Shown here in pieces: positions 12,175-13,226 of a stretch of 13,226 nucleotides of DNA (the stretch's first letter is position 1; the number at the start of each line of letters is the position of its first letter). Source of the stretch: Clostridiales bacterium. GTDB taxonomy: Bacteria > Bacillota > Clostridia > Oscillospirales > Acutalibacteraceae. The notes below the pieces were generated by a model that had not been told where the DNA came from, did not search any database, and saw nothing but the letters and a program-made list of their open reading frames with translations. A program made the position numbers and the translations under genes. Location of the stretch: NCBI GenBank assembly GCA_019421725.1, contig JAHZES010000002.1, positions 1 to 13,226 of the forward strand. Direction: 5' to 3'.

Positions 12175-13226
12175 TCAGGATTGTACCGTAATTTTTAAAA
12201 ATCGGCCGCAGGCCTCGTCATAGGCTTTGGTGTTCTGCGGTTCGTAATGCTTCGGCTGTTCGCTGGCGGCAATCACGCTGCGCGCCTGCTCCAGCCCGCC
12301 CAGCTCGCCCAGCGCGATCAGCTGCACGGCGAGGTTGCCGGCCGCGGTGGCTTCGATCGGCCCCGCAATTACCGGACAGCCGCAGGCGTCGGCCGCCATC
12401 TGGCAAAGCAGCCGGTCCTTCGTTCCGCCGCCGATCATATGGATGACACGGTAGCTACGGCCGGTCACCTCTTCAATGGAGCGGCGGGTGCAGCGGTATT
12501 TCATCGCAAGGCTTTCGTAAATGCAGCGCATGATCTCGCCGCGGGTCTGCGGGACCTTCTGCCCTGTTTCACGGCAGAATTCCTGCACTCGGCGCGGAAG
12601 ATTCCCCGGCGGCGCAAAGCGCGCGTCGTCCGGGTCAATAAAACAGGCGAACGGCTTTGCCGCCACAGCCTCCCGCTCCAGGTCGGCGTAGCTGACGTCG
12701 GCCCCCTCGCGGATCCACTGCCGGCGGGATTCCTGGATCAGCCAAAGCCCCATGATATTCTTCAAAAAGCGCACCGTCCTGCCGTAACCGCCCTCGTTGG
12801 TCAGGTTAAAGCGGCGGCTCGTTTCGTTGATGACCGGCTTTTTCAGCTCGGTACCGAACAGGGACCATGTTCCGCAGCTGATGTAGATAAAATCGCTTTC
12901 CTGTGTCGGAACGGCAACGACCGCGGAGGCCGTGTCGTGCGTCGCGACCGCGATCACGGGCACCGCCGGGCACCCCAGCTCTTCACAGATCTCGGGGGAA
13001 AGCGTTCCGTAAGCTTCGCCAGGCTCGATCAACTCCGGCAGAGGCGCATCCGGAATTTTCAGCTGCCGCAGCAGTTCCCTTGCCCAGCCGCCCGTTTTGG
13101 GGTCAAGCAGCTGTGAGGTGGACGCAACGGTATATTCGGCGCGCTTTGCGCCGGTTAGAAAATAAGCGAAAAGATCCGGCATGAAGAGCAGCGTTTTTGC
13201 CCTTGCCAGCGTATCCGCATCGTTTT
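12175..13226 (-). CDS. rhaB: Rhamnulokinase RhaB (N-terminal part outside window)
   Basis: The C-terminal 349 residues of a FGGY-family sugar kinase, open to the window edge. It phosphorylates L-rhamnulose to L-rhamnulose-1-phosphate in the cytosol. RhaB-type features are FMPDLFAYFLTG, YTVASTSQLLDP, HDTASAVVAVP, YISCGTWSLFGTEL, FIDPDDARFAPPGNLP and the ATP-site segment GGGTKDRLLCQMAADA. The phosphoryl-acceptor domain and the start codon are missing because the gene begins beyond 13226; the in-frame ATG at 13182 lies inside the protein and is not the start. It ends 56 bases before ackA in the same direction. Fuculokinase or xylulokinase are less likely given the SCGTWSL and FIDPDDARF motifs. 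Confidence 0.92.
   Translation of the reverse strand, partial: NDADTLARAKTLLFMPDLFAYFLTGAKRAEYTVASTSQLLDPKTGGWARELLRQLKIPDAPLPELIEPGEAYGTLSPEICEELGCPAVPVIAVATHDTASAVVAVPTQESDFIYISCGTWSLFGTELKKPVINETSRRFNLTNEGGYGRTVRFLKNIMGLWLIQESRRQWIREGADVSYADLEREAVAAKPFACFIDPDDARFAPPGNLPRRVQEFCRETGQKVPQTRGEIMRCIYESLAMKYRCTRRSIEEVTGRSYRVIHMIGGGTKDRLLCQMAADACGCPVIAGPIEATAAGNLAVQLIALGELGGLEQARSVIAASEQPKHYEPQNTKAYDEACGRFLKITVQS

Overview
The window is one uninterrupted stretch of a catabolic bacterial microcompartment (BMC) operon, with every gene on the minus strand and the gaps mostly 14-115 bases. Strong AAGGAGG-type ribosome binding sites, the clostridial flavour of the proteins and the absence of any promoter-sized gap suggest a fairly GC-rich anaerobic member of the Bacillota (Clostridia, perhaps an Oscillospirales-type gut organism). 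That taxonomic call is an inference from style, not from a marker gene.

Layout in transcription order (high to low coordinates): a rhamnulokinase whose N-terminus lies outside the window (rhaB, 13226-12175); acetate/propionate kinase (ackA, 12118-10928); a class II sugar-phosphate aldolase with a Cys-rich C-terminal tail (10902-10084); the three subunits of B12-dependent diol dehydratase (pduC, pduD, pduE, 10054-7175); the reactivase large subunit (pduG, 7130-5307); a PduO-type adenosyltransferase fused to a GlcG-like domain (5207-4257); CoA-acylating propionaldehyde dehydrogenase (pduP, 4227-2770); a zinc-dependent alcohol dehydrogenase with a BMC targeting peptide (2656-1424); then four BMC-domain shell proteins (1350-1003, 932-657, 610-296, and 271 to beyond position 1). 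No transposon, tRNA, rRNA, CRISPR array or plus-strand gene is supported.

The genes fit one pathway. Rhamnulokinase makes L-rhamnulose-1-phosphate; the aldolase splits it to DHAP and L-lactaldehyde; a dehydrogenase (plausibly the tagged zinc enzyme) reduces lactaldehyde to 1,2-propanediol; PduCDE dehydrates this to propionaldehyde; PduP oxidises it to propionyl-CoA; a phosphotransacylase not seen here and AckA would give propionate and ATP. PduG and PduO keep the B12 enzyme active. Because the aldolase, dehydratase, PduP and the alcohol dehydrogenase all carry encapsulation-type helices, lactaldehyde reduction and propanal oxidation could recycle NAD inside the same shell.

The most unusual item is the last shell gene. 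It has a 37-residue Ala/Pro/Lys-rich N-terminal extension with its own strong ribosome binding site. A second good site and ATG sit exactly where the ordinary shell protein begins, so the gene looks built to make a long and a short form, as PduB/PduB' does in Salmonella but on a different shell-protein class. Other points of interest are the six-cysteine tail of the aldolase, the zinc enzyme replacing iron-type PduQ, and a hairpin with a duplicated arm at the enzyme/shell junction.
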